Origin: Sternotherus odoratus
Taxonomy: Eukaryota > Chordata > Testudines > Kinosternidae
Assembly: GCA_032164245.1 (NCBI GenBank)
Contig: JAVMKO010000004.1
Location: 34,449,626 to 34,513,625 of the forward strand
Direction of reading: 5' to 3'
DNA length: 64,000 nt
Positions 12,396 through 23,731 of the stretch are shown here, one piece after another. The position numbers and the translations under genes were made by a program. Below the pieces are notes generated by a model, which was not told the DNA's origin, searched no databases, and saw only the letters and a list, made by a program, of their open reading frames with translations. The stretch's first letter is position 1, and every line of letters begins with the position of its first letter.

Positions 12396-15315
12396 CAGTG
12401 CCTTCCTCCATATGGCTCAGTCCCTTTTACCACACCCTTAGTCTGCGGACTGCTATTTAAAAACATTTCTTTATTGAAATGAATACACAAAAAGTGTTGT
12501 ACACTCGCAGGACTTAGGCTTTTACAAATACAGGCTTCATTCTGTCAAGACTTAAGCACATGCTTAAATTTGTTGACTTTATTGGGACTCCTTGTGCATG
12601 CAATATTTGATAATGCTTTGAAACTTTTCTTATTTTTAGCTAGATCTCAATCTAATATTGCAAGCACAGTCTTGCTCTTGCAATTAAAGAGGATGAAAAA
12701 TTGCATGTCCAGTTAATTGCATTTACACTTGCCCTTGTTTGGATGCTTAAGTACTTGATTGTGAGTGCAAATCAGGTAACTTGCCAACTAAATGGGTGCA
12801 ATTGCAGGGTCATTTGGGGCCCATGATCTTGTGCCAGCAATATTATAGGCTATTTATGCCTTAGCATACTTCACTATTTGTGGTCATGATGTATGATTGT
12901 CCAGTCTTGGAACATCTGTTGGGAAACCTCTGGAATTACTTGCTTGTCACAAGAACTGGAACCAACATTAGTTATAAGTACAATAATAAGGTCTTCTTTT
13001 TATTCCCCCTTCACCTCCTTTCAATACAATATTTGCAGTTTATGGACTTGGGCCATTTTTCCATCTAGCACTTTATTAGCTGGCTCGAAGCCACGGTGCA
13101 CTGTGATATGTTACTTATGTGATCTTCAGTAATTTACATCAGTAGAAAGTGCTTTCTTGCACTAAGCTTATTATGTTCATATCATATTGTAAAAAATATT
13201 GTTTAAACTAAAAAACCCTAATGGAAACCAAATTGGCTTAATGAGAAGTAGTTCATTCCTGCAACTGGAGTCCCATAACTTCAATTCTCTTTTTTCTGGC
13301 TAGTGCATGTGCATGTAGCAGCATGTTTAGTTATCATAGAGTGATTAATCCTCAGTTAATTTCACCTGCTTATTTCTGTGAGGATAGGCTTCTCATCCCC
13401 TCCTTCCAAAAAAAAAAAAAAAAAGCACTATCTGTGTAGACAGGTAATAATCTATGCTACTTTTTGGGTAAATAAGGTGTTAAATTCATTTTTTTGAAAA
13501 GTGTTAGAAAATTTGACTTTAATTCTGTTTGTCATCTAAAAAACCCTTGATAAAAATATATTAAAGCATGAATAAATGACCAACCACAGGAAACTTTGCA
13601 ATAGGAGACAATAGATTGGATATGAATTGTATTACTCTATTAACTGTTATTTTTTTGAAGAAATATTATTACAAGGTTCAAACACATGCAACTTTTGGGC
13701 TATAAAGTGAGTTAGCAGTAAAATCAAATCCAGCCGTTAGAAAACTTAGAGGCACCTTCATTATGTTAGGTTAATATTTTTCAGTTGAAAATTGGCTTTT
13801 TTTTTCATGTTAGGGCTGTTTAAAGTAGCCCTATGTAAAGCAAATGAGACCAGACATAGTAAGTAGATATGGGGTAACATACTATATTTTAAACCATGAA
13901 TAAAAGCAATTTGATAAAAGGCTCATTCCTGCTTTGGTTTTATGCTGATACCATTTTTTCTTTACTACCCTTGTATTTTCCTGAAAGTAACATCCTCTTT
14001 CCATCAAAGATAAATAATGCTCTGTTTTATCATGAAATCTGCGGAGAAGTTAGTAAAAACATGCAGGATTTTTCTCTGAAATCTCCCACCATTTTGAGCA
14101 GGGTGGTGAATGGGAAGTTTTTATTATCCTAATTAGCTGTGCATTTTTTAATCTTAAATTTCAGAGAGAATTGTGGGAGGATCATTATATGTAGTATTTT
14201 ATTAAACTGAGTTGCTCTGGTTGTGCTCATTTTTAATAGAAAATCAGGAAAAGCCACACTGCTGTGCCTATGCCATTATACTTGTTGCACAGTATACAAC
14301 ACATTTACCTTAAGAGCCGTTACCTGTAAGAGCAGTATCGATCGTCTGCATTATTTGAATGATGAAGACTATCGGATGCAATACTTAGTTTTTCTATTCA
14401 AAGCATACCCTACTTATTGATGGGGGAGGAGGAAGCAGTCACATTAAGTGAGTGTTGAGAGGGATTTAATGGATAGTGAGCTTGTTTGGAGGACAGAATA
14501 GGAAAGGCTCATTCAGGTGTAGAGGTGGCACATTACAGTCTACTTCCTGGTGCACTATATATTTCCATTCCATTGGCACTCCATGTATGCAGGGAGCGCA
14601 ATGCAGTGTGTGTTTGAATGGGGAGAATGCAAAATGTTTGTATGATGACTTCAAAAATCTGTTGATTCTCCTGTAGTCTTTCATTTTAATGGAACTTCTC
14701 TTGAACTTCATTACATGTAACCTTTGTGGAAGACTGCTCTTGTATGTCAGGGACTTTGGAGATGGGGGGTGGGGGTGCATGCTATACATCAGAAAGTAAG
14801 TTTTTTGCTTCAGTGGTTTGGGGAGTTCTGCTATAGTAACCGTTCCTCCCTCTTCTGTGGGTTTTTAGAATTCTCAGTGGAGCCCTGGGGGTTTTCCCTG
14901 CCTGTTTTTTGTCCTGTTGTAATTCAGCACACTGAGACTTGCACTCTTCTAGCCAAAAAGTTCTGGATGAGACGTCGTTTGGTGGATGTCTGCTTTGTTT
15001 CTTTACTACTTACTGCTTCATAACTATCTAGGGAGTTACTGTTCTGCATCACGTTCTCAGCCCTGCTGACTTGGAGAGTTAAATATTTAGTGCCAGGAAT
15101 GAGACCTTGGTGTCCTACATTGCAGAGCACTATCACTATCCCTCTAAGCTTACTCCTGAGAGAATTCTGTGCCAAAAAAATAAATTATTTAGGCTGAGAC
15201 TCAATCAGATTTTGAAAAGTCCCTAGTAATAAAAAATAGCAAATGAAGCAGTCTCAGTGTTGTAGAACAGGGGTAGGCAACCTATGGCACAAGTGCCAAA
15301 GGCAGCACGTGAGCC

Positions 15316-15822
15316 CATAGACTTTAAGATCAGAAAGGACCATTAGGATCATCTAGCTGGGGTAGGCAACCTATGGGATGTGTGCCAAAGGCGGACCGCG
15401 AGCTGATTTTCAGTGGCACTCACCCTGCCCGGGTCCTGGCCACCATTCTGGGGAGTTCTGCATTTTAATGCAATTTTAAATAAAGCTTCTTAAACATTTT
15501 AAAAACCTTATTTACTTTGCATACAACAATAGTTTAGTTATATATTATAAACTTATAGAAAGAGACCTTCTAAAAAGGTTTAAATATATTACTGGCATGC
15601 AAAACCTTAAATTAGAGTGAATAAATGAAGACTCAGCACACCACTTCTGAAAGGTTGGCGACCCCTGATCTTGTCTGACCACCTGCACAATGCAGGCCAC
15701 AGAATCTTGCCCACCCACTCCTGTAGTAGACCCCCAACCTATGTCTGAGCTATTGAGTCCTCAAATCGTGGTTTAATGACTTCAAGATGTAGAGAATCCT
15801 CCCGCAAGTGAATTCTGCCCCA
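15316..15822 (-). mobile_element. CR1 LINE 3' end split by a hAT element
   Basis: The CR1 minus-strand sequence catagactttaagatcagaa runs to about 15356 and resumes at about 15668 with cttgtctgaccacctgcac. This is the same sequence as at 5840, interrupted by the hAT listed separately. Confidence 0.75.
15357..15667. mobile_element. Non-autonomous hAT inserted in CR1
   Basis: The left end CTGGGGTAGGCAACCTATGG and the complement of the right end, CAGGGGTCGCCAACC, are inverted repeats of a common turtle hAT family. A truncated relative (caggggtaggcaacctatgg) precedes the CR1 at 15268-15315. The target duplication is diverged. Confidence 0.7.
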
Positions 15823-17485
15823 TGTCTCTTCCCCTTCCCTAGGAAAAGTATGCTGCTGTTACTATTCCATTATCAAGTTAATTTGGAAATTTTAGAAATT
15901 TTGTTTCATATAACGTATATGGCTTTTAAGAAAAATGTTTTCCGTCAGTGTTAAGAAGCTACAGAAAACTTCTTTTCTGTCTCTTTACTAAAATGTATTG
16001 TACTGTAGACTATATTTTCTTTTTTCCTGTATTTCTGTTAAAGTTAAGGAGACATACCTGATCTTAAGAATTTGCATCTTTGCTTCATGCTAAGACTGTA
16101 AATATGTCAGTCTCTTATTTTGAGGAATTGTCATTCAATTTCTCAAATTTCTATCTTCTGCTTCATTCATTATCTTCAGTAACTCAATTATTCCCTCCCC
16201 ACTCAAAATAAGAATCAACAACATGCACAAATGTGTAGCTGTGTGAGTCCATTTACTACTATTTAACTAATGTTTGTTCATTTGGACCTGTTTGTATGAT
16301 GGAACAAAATCAAAAATGCTCTTTCACTTTTTTTCTCCGAAACAGCACATTAGAAATAAGTTTTAGCACTGGCAGGTAGCAAAATTGGGGTATGGCAAGT
16401 TAGCAAAATTGGCAGGCTGCTTTGGCAGTTCATAAGCCCTAACCACTCATTCCTAAAATACTAGATTCCTTAGAATCAGAAACAGCAATTCTCTTTTCTC
16501 CAAATTGATATTTCTCTTCACTTTTTTTTTTCCCCACAGCAAAATTCCACCATTAGCTAGTTCATCTGTACTTTTCTGCGTAGGCAATTGTTGTCAGTTC
16601 TGTGTATTTTTATGCTTCCTTACTCAATCACAGTATTGATTCAAAATGTAGAAGGAGTTGATGATTAAAAATAATTTAAAAATAGAACTTGATATATGTG
16701 AGGTTTTTTGAACCCCCCTCCTCCATCACAGGTACCTCTTTCTCCACAGTCCTTGTTCTTTCTGCTGCCCCATCCTTGTGTCCTACCTCAGTCAAGCACA
16801 GATGAATCTTAAGAGGGGAGTCCTGATTTTATAGCCAGTAAATCTGTGGCCTGTCTTTGAAGACTACCTATTTTAGGAGAGCATCATCTCAAAGCAAAGG
16901 TCAGCTGAGTCAATTGACTCTTATTGTGGAGACTTGATATCTTTAATATCTAAAGCCGAGTAGAATGGATGCTGACAAAAACAAGGGGCATAATGGCAGA
17001 CCACTTATTGCAAACATAGAAAATACAATGAATTATCTGGGTGGGGAAAATTATCAGTCTTCTTTACAACTATGTAAGAAAAGGTAGGCCTCATTTTACC
17101 CACCATTTTGAATAGGCTACATTATATTTAGTGGTATACATCTGTTAGTGTCTGTGCTCTTACTCATAATGCACCTGCCTCGCATCTCTAGCAGAGCAAC
17201 TCCAAATGCAGTTACTCCTTACATTTTAATCTTTAATATGGAAATACTCATCCAGTATTTTTTTAATATACTAGTTAAATCTCCAGTGCACAAGTCCAGG
17301 ATGGAATAAATATAATTGCAAAGTGATTTAGACCATTTCAATCCTTCAAACACTTATGCATGTTAGTAGTCCCTACTATATGACTACTTGCACCTAGGAT
17401 AAATTTCTTTAGTGTGCCAGATGGAAATAATAATCTCTTAAATTGATATAGAATTTTTTCCTAGGATACCAAAGTACTTTGCAAA

Positions 17486-17875
17486 TCTATATATATAAAA
17501 GTCAAATGGTGTATGCGTGTGTGTGTGTGTGCGTGTATGTATGCTGCCTTACTCCTTCCACACCGTTTGAGGTAGAGACTTGAAATTTGGTACAGTTATA
17601 GGCTTTAGGGTCCTAATCCGGGTAAGAGTCGAAAATTTTTCAAATCTCACTTCTGACGCCCCCCAGGGGTGAAATGCTTTAAAGCCCATTCACCTCAGCT
17701 GGGCAGCTGCTGTTCTCTGTGACATAGTTATGATGTCATAATACCCCCCTCCAACGGACCCCTCACTCGCTCAGCTCTCTGCCCCCTCGCCCCTCCAATG
17801 GACCCCGCACTCACTCAGCTCTCTGCCCCTTCCCCACCTCCGACGGACCCGAGCAACGCCAGGTATTTTTGCTAG
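17486..17875 (+). mobile_element. Non-autonomous Helitron, 390 bp
   Basis: The element starts TCTATATATATAAAAGTCAA and ends CAACGCCAGGTATTTTTGCTAG. It is inserted between A and T with no target duplication, exactly as rolling-circle Helitrons insert (A-TC...CTAG-T). The 3' end has a degenerate short palindrome (accc / aggt around gcaacgc) where the family's terminating hairpin belongs. The interior has a GT repeat (17513-17535), the phrase gaggtagagacttgaaattt seen in many animal Helitrons, and two related stretches of tcactcagctctctgcccc. There is no Rep/helicase coding. Confidence 0.85.
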
Positions 17876-18253
17876 TGATATATAAATGCCACACAGAGAG
17901 AGGAATTGAAATGATGGGAATTATCTAGTGATCCTGCAGAGTTTACAGATTATGTGAGTGGTAGTATTGATACTGGGTTGTATTTTTAGAAAGGAGCAGT
18001 AATTTGTCTTTGAAATGTATATTTCAATATATTAAATTTTATTTTCTCCCCTTTCATTATGTAAATCTGTAATTATGTAAATTCATCATTTTCCCTTTTT
18101 TCTTTATTGATAATTTATCACATGCTGCTTGTTTAATGCATTTTTTTAAACTTCATAAAATAAACCTATTGAAAAGGAGATGCATGCCATAGTTCTATAC
18201 AATCCTGCATTTTGTGCTAATGTGTGGATTCAGCAATATGATCTGCTTTGTAG

Positions 18254-18589
<336 letters not shown>

Positions 18590-18880
18590 TAGTGACCCTA
18601 CCTGTGGAATTCGGAGGCAGTCCAGTGTTGTTGCTGGAGGCTCCAGGACTGGGCTGTACTGTTGGCTTCAGCTCAGGCAGCCACCAGATCTTCTGTTTCC
18701 AGAGTGGAACAAGTTAGCAGTTCAGTTTCTCCTGGCCATTTAGTTTGTTTGGTTTTTTTATTCATTTTTTGTGCATTTGTGACTTTTAAGCTTCCCGGCA
18801 TTGGGCGAATACTAGCAAAATAGTTTCAGCCAACTGGATCTGCTGCTGTAGTGCCCTCTTCCAGGCCCATCTGCTCCCAC

Positions 18881-19891
18881 TCAGGCATGGCAGAGCAGTT
18901 CCTGAAAACACCTGGTTAAATTGAAGTGGAGCTCCTTCCATGAGGCAGCACTTTCCAGGCTCTCCAGAGGGTGAACGATGTCTTCCTGTTGCCAGTCAGC
19001 CAAACTTTGCGCTGCTAGGGCATGAGACTCCGAGTCAGACTGGCATGCTGGCAGACCTATCCTGCTCTGAGGAGCTGTTACTCCAGTGCAGAAAAGCCTG
19101 GTCAGGAGCTTCTGGGAAGAGGATCTAAGGACGAGGAAGAAGCTATCTGGCCGGCACAGGGCCCTCAATAGACTTAGGCTGGGGAGGAGGGAGAGGACTT
19201 TACCCAGAGTCCTCTGCGCCCTACCCTCAAGATACTGAAGTAGGTTCTCTGCTTCCCTGGGGAAGAAATAGGGCTTCTGCACAGCTCCCCTCCTCCCTTT
19301 ATGAATTGGCAGGATTCTCATTATACTCTGGGATAAGTCCTGTAAAATCCAGAGACTTGCAAAAAGGCAAAAGTAAGTGTTGCCTTCACAAGGCAGTAAT
19401 TTAATTGTTAAAGAACGACTGAGGTAAAAATCAGAGGTGAAAACCCCTTCTCTCCTGAGAGAGGGTTTGCTGGGGCGTGCTCCTATAAAGTCTCTTGCTT
19501 GGTGCTCTGGATAGTGCTCACTGTCCCTCCTGCACCCTTCAGCATGTGTGGGTATGCAAAGAAGCCTGTGCAGCCCTGCCTCAGGTTTCAGCCTAATGGA
19601 AACTGTGCCTGTCTGGTTTTCAGCCCAAGGACCATTGCTGTGCCAGAGAAAGGGGCTCAGGTTTGAGACAGCAGTGGGAAAGAAATAATTCCTTCTGATC
19701 ATCAGCCATAAACCCTGCCCTGCTGGAGAAAGGGGCTCAGACTCTGAAAGGTGGGAAAGGGTCTTTCTTTCTACTGCTCCAAAGGCTGTCTTCACAAGGC
19801 TTAAAGCCTTGAGCACTTCAGGGATTCTATGACCCTCAGGTTTCCACTGCCCACAAAGTTGCACCTCTGTGAAATTACAGCGGGGTAACAT
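18881..19891 (-). other. Long open frame of unknown status (336 codons)
   Basis: An uninterrupted minus-strand frame of 336 codons lies inside an AFG2A intron. The translation is rich in Leu/Ser/Arg with no motif, signal peptide or domain I recognise, and no consistent splice sites around it. The area has a more balanced base composition than its surroundings and includes repeated text (gagaaaggggctcag twice, near 19642 and 19727), which hints at a repeat or an old retroelement. Chance is the simplest explanation for the frame. Confidence 0.2.
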
Positions 19892-21149
19892 CCCTGCCCT
19901 TGTTCAAAATTATCCTGATTTACTGAGTCAAACCCTGAGAGGTACCAGGCTGTGCCTACAGTACGTACTTGGGTGCTAGCCATCCTGGGGGGAGCAGGCA
20001 CACAGCCTTTCAGGGTCCCAGGACATCTAGCAAGCTACTCCCACAATTGAGATATGTGTTCCAGTAGCCTTCCTCTGTTGTGTGCTCCCCATGCCAAGGT
20101 GAATAAATGTGTTATCTCCCCCCATAAACAGCCAGGAAAATAAGTACTACACATGGAAATACAACCTTCCTCCCTTCCCCCCCCCAAAAAAAAACCCAAA
20201 AAAAACAAACACAAACCTACCCACACCTCTACAGGACTTTTCCAGGACAGAATGTCAGTCAGCAGCCTACCAGGGAACTCATTAATAAAATAATCTCCCC
20301 TTTCAAACGCAATTAGATAAGTGTTTTCCCATTAATGTTTCTCTTGAGGGCATCATAACATTGAGATGAGGACATCTGATTAAACCAAGTGTTAAACTAA
20401 AATGTTTATATGAAAGCAAAGAAATTTCCTAGATTTTTGGAACCTAAGGTTGGTGCAGCTTCCCCCAGTCAAATATATGGTCACACCTTCAGAAGGGGAC
20501 TTTCTTCTAAAAGATACCACAGGCCAAAGCCTCATCTATGTCTTTTCAGACCAAAGGTTTTTCATACATTTAGTAAGTTTGCCTGCTTTGTGGCGGGGAA
20601 AATGGCTTATTGTTGATAGATATGATCCTTGCTTGGAATGAGACATCTTGGGTTCTGTCCTGGTTAATCCTTTGCTGTGATTTGTGACAAGCAATAGATT
20701 CTGACTTGGTGGCTACCAGAATAGCATCACTGATTCTAAATAGATATCTTGTAAATGCAAACGTTCAGGTGAGGAGTCTTTGAACTTCAGTATTGACTTA
20801 TTGATTTGCTCTCTGGACTGGTTCCTTATGTCACTCAACAGTGTATGCAGTTTGTCAGTCCTTATTCATGCTCCTTTATTGCAGCCCAAAAGATCTACCA
20901 GTGTCCCAGAGAGGCCAAGTCTATATTACAATATTTAAGTCAATTTAACTTTACTGCAGCAGCTGTATGCTGATGTATTACATTGTTTATGTGTATCTAT
21001 ACTTTGTTCCTTGTGTTTGCTGTGCATGTCCTTACCAGGAGTATTTGTATCGATTGTATTATCAGTGTGTGGGGCATTGTAGAATGGCTGCTGAAAACCA
21101 GTAACGGTTGATGTAAGCAAAGCACTGTCTATGCTCACTGACACTTCAT

Positions 21150-21783
21150 CAGAGGTGAAAGTAAGGTGCTACGGGCCGGTATGCCGTACCGATAAAAAGC
21201 CTGCCTGGCCGCTACCACCTTACTTTAAAGCGCCGCTGCGGCAGCGCTTTAAAGTGCCGATGGCGGGGGCAAAAGGAGCAGCTACCCGACCCCGGCGGTG
21301 GCAGGAGAGGGCCGTGCAGAAGGGACAGGGAGGTTAAAACGCTGCCGCAGCAGCGCTTTAAGCAGGGTCCTTTTGACACTTTGAAGGACCAGGCTTAAAG
21401 CACAGCGGGAGCAATGCTTTAGCGTTTCTGCCCCTTTTGCGCTCCCCGTTGGCAGCCCTGCCAGTCGGGACCTGGCAGGGCTGCAGATGGGGGGGTGGGA
21501 GGCGCACAAAAAGAGCAGCGTTAAAGCGCTGCTCTGACTGCGCTTTAAGCTGGGTCCTTTAAAGCACTGCCGCAGCGGCGCTTTAAGGTCCCTGTCCCGT
21601 TTGCTCCCCGCCCCACTGCTGCTGAAGGGGGAGAGGGGCATAAGGAACAGCTATGAGCCCCAGGGGGGGGAGGAGGGACTGCTGAATTTCCTAGCCCCGC
21701 CCCCTCCTCCCGAGGCCCCACCTCTTCCGGGGAAGGTGGGCAGGGGGCGTACCGGTAAGTCAAAAGTTTTACTTTCACCCCTG
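21150..21783. mobile_element. Non-autonomous hAT element with GC-rich palindromes
   Basis: It is flanked by the identical 8-bp duplication CACTTCAT (21142-21149 and 21784-21791), diagnostic of hAT-type insertion. Its ends are CAGAGGTGAAAGTAA and the complement of CAGGGGTGAAAGTAA. The 634-bp interior is GC-rich and repeats a palindromic motif of the type aaagcgctgccgcagcggcgcttt at least five times (near 21227, 21338, 21390, 21513 and 21556). It has no transposase coding. It lies within an older Harbinger-like MITE. Confidence 0.9.
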
Positions 21784-21807
21784 CACTTCATCGACCTAAC
21801 AAGATTA

Positions 21808-22097
21808 CTGTATTTTTCGCCCTATAAGACGCACTTTTTCTTCCCCAAAACGCCGCGGCGGGGAGGGGGGAACCGGGACGCTCCCGGCAGCCCGCCCGCG
21901 CGGCGGGGACGGGAGAGCGAGGCACTTTTTTTTTTTTTTTTTTTTGTCCAGCGGGGAGGGGGGAACCCCGGCAGCCCGCCCGCGCGGCGGGGACGGGAGA
22001 GCGAGGCGCTTTTTTTTTTTTTTTTTTTCCGGATTTTTTATTTAAAAATGAGGGGGCGTCTTATAGGACGGAGCGTCCTATAAGACGAAAAATACGG
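21808..22097. mobile_element. Tc/mariner-type MITE with GC-rich core (copy 1)
   Basis: This is the same family as the elements at 34632 and 62740: inverted ends CTGTATTTTTCGCCCTATAA and the complement of CCGTATTTTTCGTCTTATAG, flanked by TA. The core holds two copies of a unit made of gggaaccc, gcagcccgcccgcgcggcgg and gagagcgaggc followed by about 20 T. It is inserted in an older MITE. Confidence 0.75.
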
Positions 22098-22749
22098 TAA
22101 CCTTGTCTCTACACTGTTTGTGAAGGTGGAGTTATTAAGATGGCATAGTGGGGAAGTTACCTTGACAAGAGTGAAATTAAGTGTAGGCACTTTCATAATT
22201 AGGTCTATGTAAGCTACCTTGTGTCAACCTATCTCTAGTGTAGACCAGACTAGAGACTTTTGTGCATTTTTCTTACCAATGGAACAAAATAAATCACTGA
22301 AAGGTAATGGGGCCATATGTATTCATAGGACACTGGGATCTATAACTTTCAGCTCCTGTCTGCCCGATGACAGCTCTTTATTGTGCATGTCTGTCTCTGT
22401 GACACTTAGCTTTAGAGGTCACCTAGTTTTCTCAAATTGAATGTGGAGAAGATTAAATCCTTATTCACTGGGTCTCATCTGTGCTTTGCCTCCATTTTCT
22501 CTTTTGACAGTTTCTTTGAATGGCTATGTGTTTGTCCTGTTCTGACAGCTTTTTTTTGAGGCACACATTAATCAGATGGTTAAGGCATCCTGCTTTCGGA
22601 ACCTGTCTGTAGGAGGCTTGCAGTACTGTGTGTTGTCTTGAAAAAGTAAAGATAATTATTACACCTGGTTTTATGTTGCATCTTGATTTCGGTAGGTCTC
22701 TGATTTGTGCTTTTGTCTCATTTTAGGAACTGTTTTTATTTTGTGGAAA

Positions 22750-22980
22750 ATCTGGCTAGTCCTGCACACACAGGGAGGGGGCGGTCAGGGGACAAGGAAG
22801 GGGGGCAGGGGGTTTGGATGGGTTGGGAGTTCTGAGGGGGCTGTTGGGGCAGGAAGTAGGAGGGGGCAGATACGGGTCGGGGGCCAGTCTGCTTGTGGAG
22901 GCACAGCCTTTCCTACCTGGTCCTCCATACAGTTTTGCATCCCCGATGTGGCCCTTGGGCCCAAAAGTTTCCCACCCCTG
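22750..22980 (-). mobile_element. hAT-type MITE, one end only
   Basis: The complement of the right end reads CAGGGGTGGGAAACTTTTGG then gcccaagggccacat, a common reptile hAT-type end. The left end is not found. The middle is a G-rich tract. Confidence 0.55.
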
Positions 22981-22999
22981 CTTTAGAGCCTACAAGTCC

Positions 23000-23731
23000 A
23001 CTGAGTCCTATTTCTTGTTTGTCTGAGCGATTGGCTGAACAAGTTTGTTCAATCACAAATTTAATTCACCCCCCCCCCCTTTTTTTTTTAATGGCCACCT
23101 TCAGCATGGAAGCATGTCCTCTGGAATGGGGGCTGAAGCATAAAGGAGCATATGAATGTTTAGCATATCTACCATGTAAATCCTTTGCAATGCCGGCTAC
23201 AAAAGTCCCATGCGAACTCCTGTTCTCCCTTTCTGGTGACATTGTAAATAAGAAGTGAGCAGCATTCCCCCCCCCTCCCAATGTAAACAAATTTGTTTGT
23301 CTTAGCGATTGGCTGAACACGAAGTAGGACTGAATGGACCTGTCAGTTCTAAAGTTCTGCATTGTTTTGTTTTTGAGTGCAGTTCTGTAACAAAACAAAA
23401 AAAAATTTGTAAATTGCACTTTCACGGTAAAGAGATTGCACTACAGTACTGGAATGAGGTGAACTGAAAAATACTATTTGTCATTTTTACAGTGCAAATA
23501 TTTGTAATGAAACTAATATATAGTGAGCTGTGTATACTTTGTATTTTGTGTTGTAATATAAATCAATATATTTTAAAATATAGAAAAGCATCCAAACTAT
23601 TTTAATAAATTTCAATTGGTATTCTATTGTTTAAACAATGTGATTAAAACTGCGATTAATTGAGATTATTTTTTTAATTGTGATTAATTTTTTTGAATTA
23701 ATCGCGTGAGTTAACTGTGATTGACAGCCCT
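23000..23731 (+). mobile_element. DNA transposon 3' part, transposase tail remnant
   Basis: The sequence ends with attaatcgcgtgagttaact then gtgattgacagccct, a common vertebrate transposon end rich in gattaat. It contains the end of a transposase frame (CLSDWLNTK then stop at about 23300-23330) and a long AT-rich 3' region. The sentence gtttgtctnagcgattggct occurs twice (about 23017 and 23294), suggesting an internal duplication or two overlapping copies. I infer hAT-like but cannot prove it. Confidence 0.5.

Larger units (their letters stand above)
10707..18253 (+). other. AFG2A: AFG2A intron, 7.5 kb
   Basis: This is a phase 0 intron with GTAAGT donor and TTTGTAG acceptor. It starts with a run of T near 10839-10865 and contains a Tigger-like MITE, a MIR remnant, a CR1 fragment split by a hAT, and a Helitron, all listed separately. 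The stretches 11200-12200, 12400-15265, 15830-17485 and 17876-18253 show nothing I can name. Short open frames there (for example around 13900-14420 and 14470-15170) have no recognisable protein features. Confidence 0.8.
20912..22253. mobile_element. Older Harbinger-like MITE, interrupted by two younger elements
   Basis: The left end reads GGCCAAGTCTATATTAC and the complement of the right end reads CTAGTCTGGTCTACACTAG, similar to the GGSC-TGTCTACAC ends of turtle Harbinger MITEs. Once the hAT (21150-21783) and the mariner-type MITE (21808-22097) are removed, about 400 bp of original sequence remain. The ends are diverged, so the family call is tentative. Confidence 0.5.

Noticed and set aside
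21282..22083. Frames of 77-160 codons across the hAT and MITE
   Set aside because: They cross transposon boundaries and repeat units, so they cannot be host genes.
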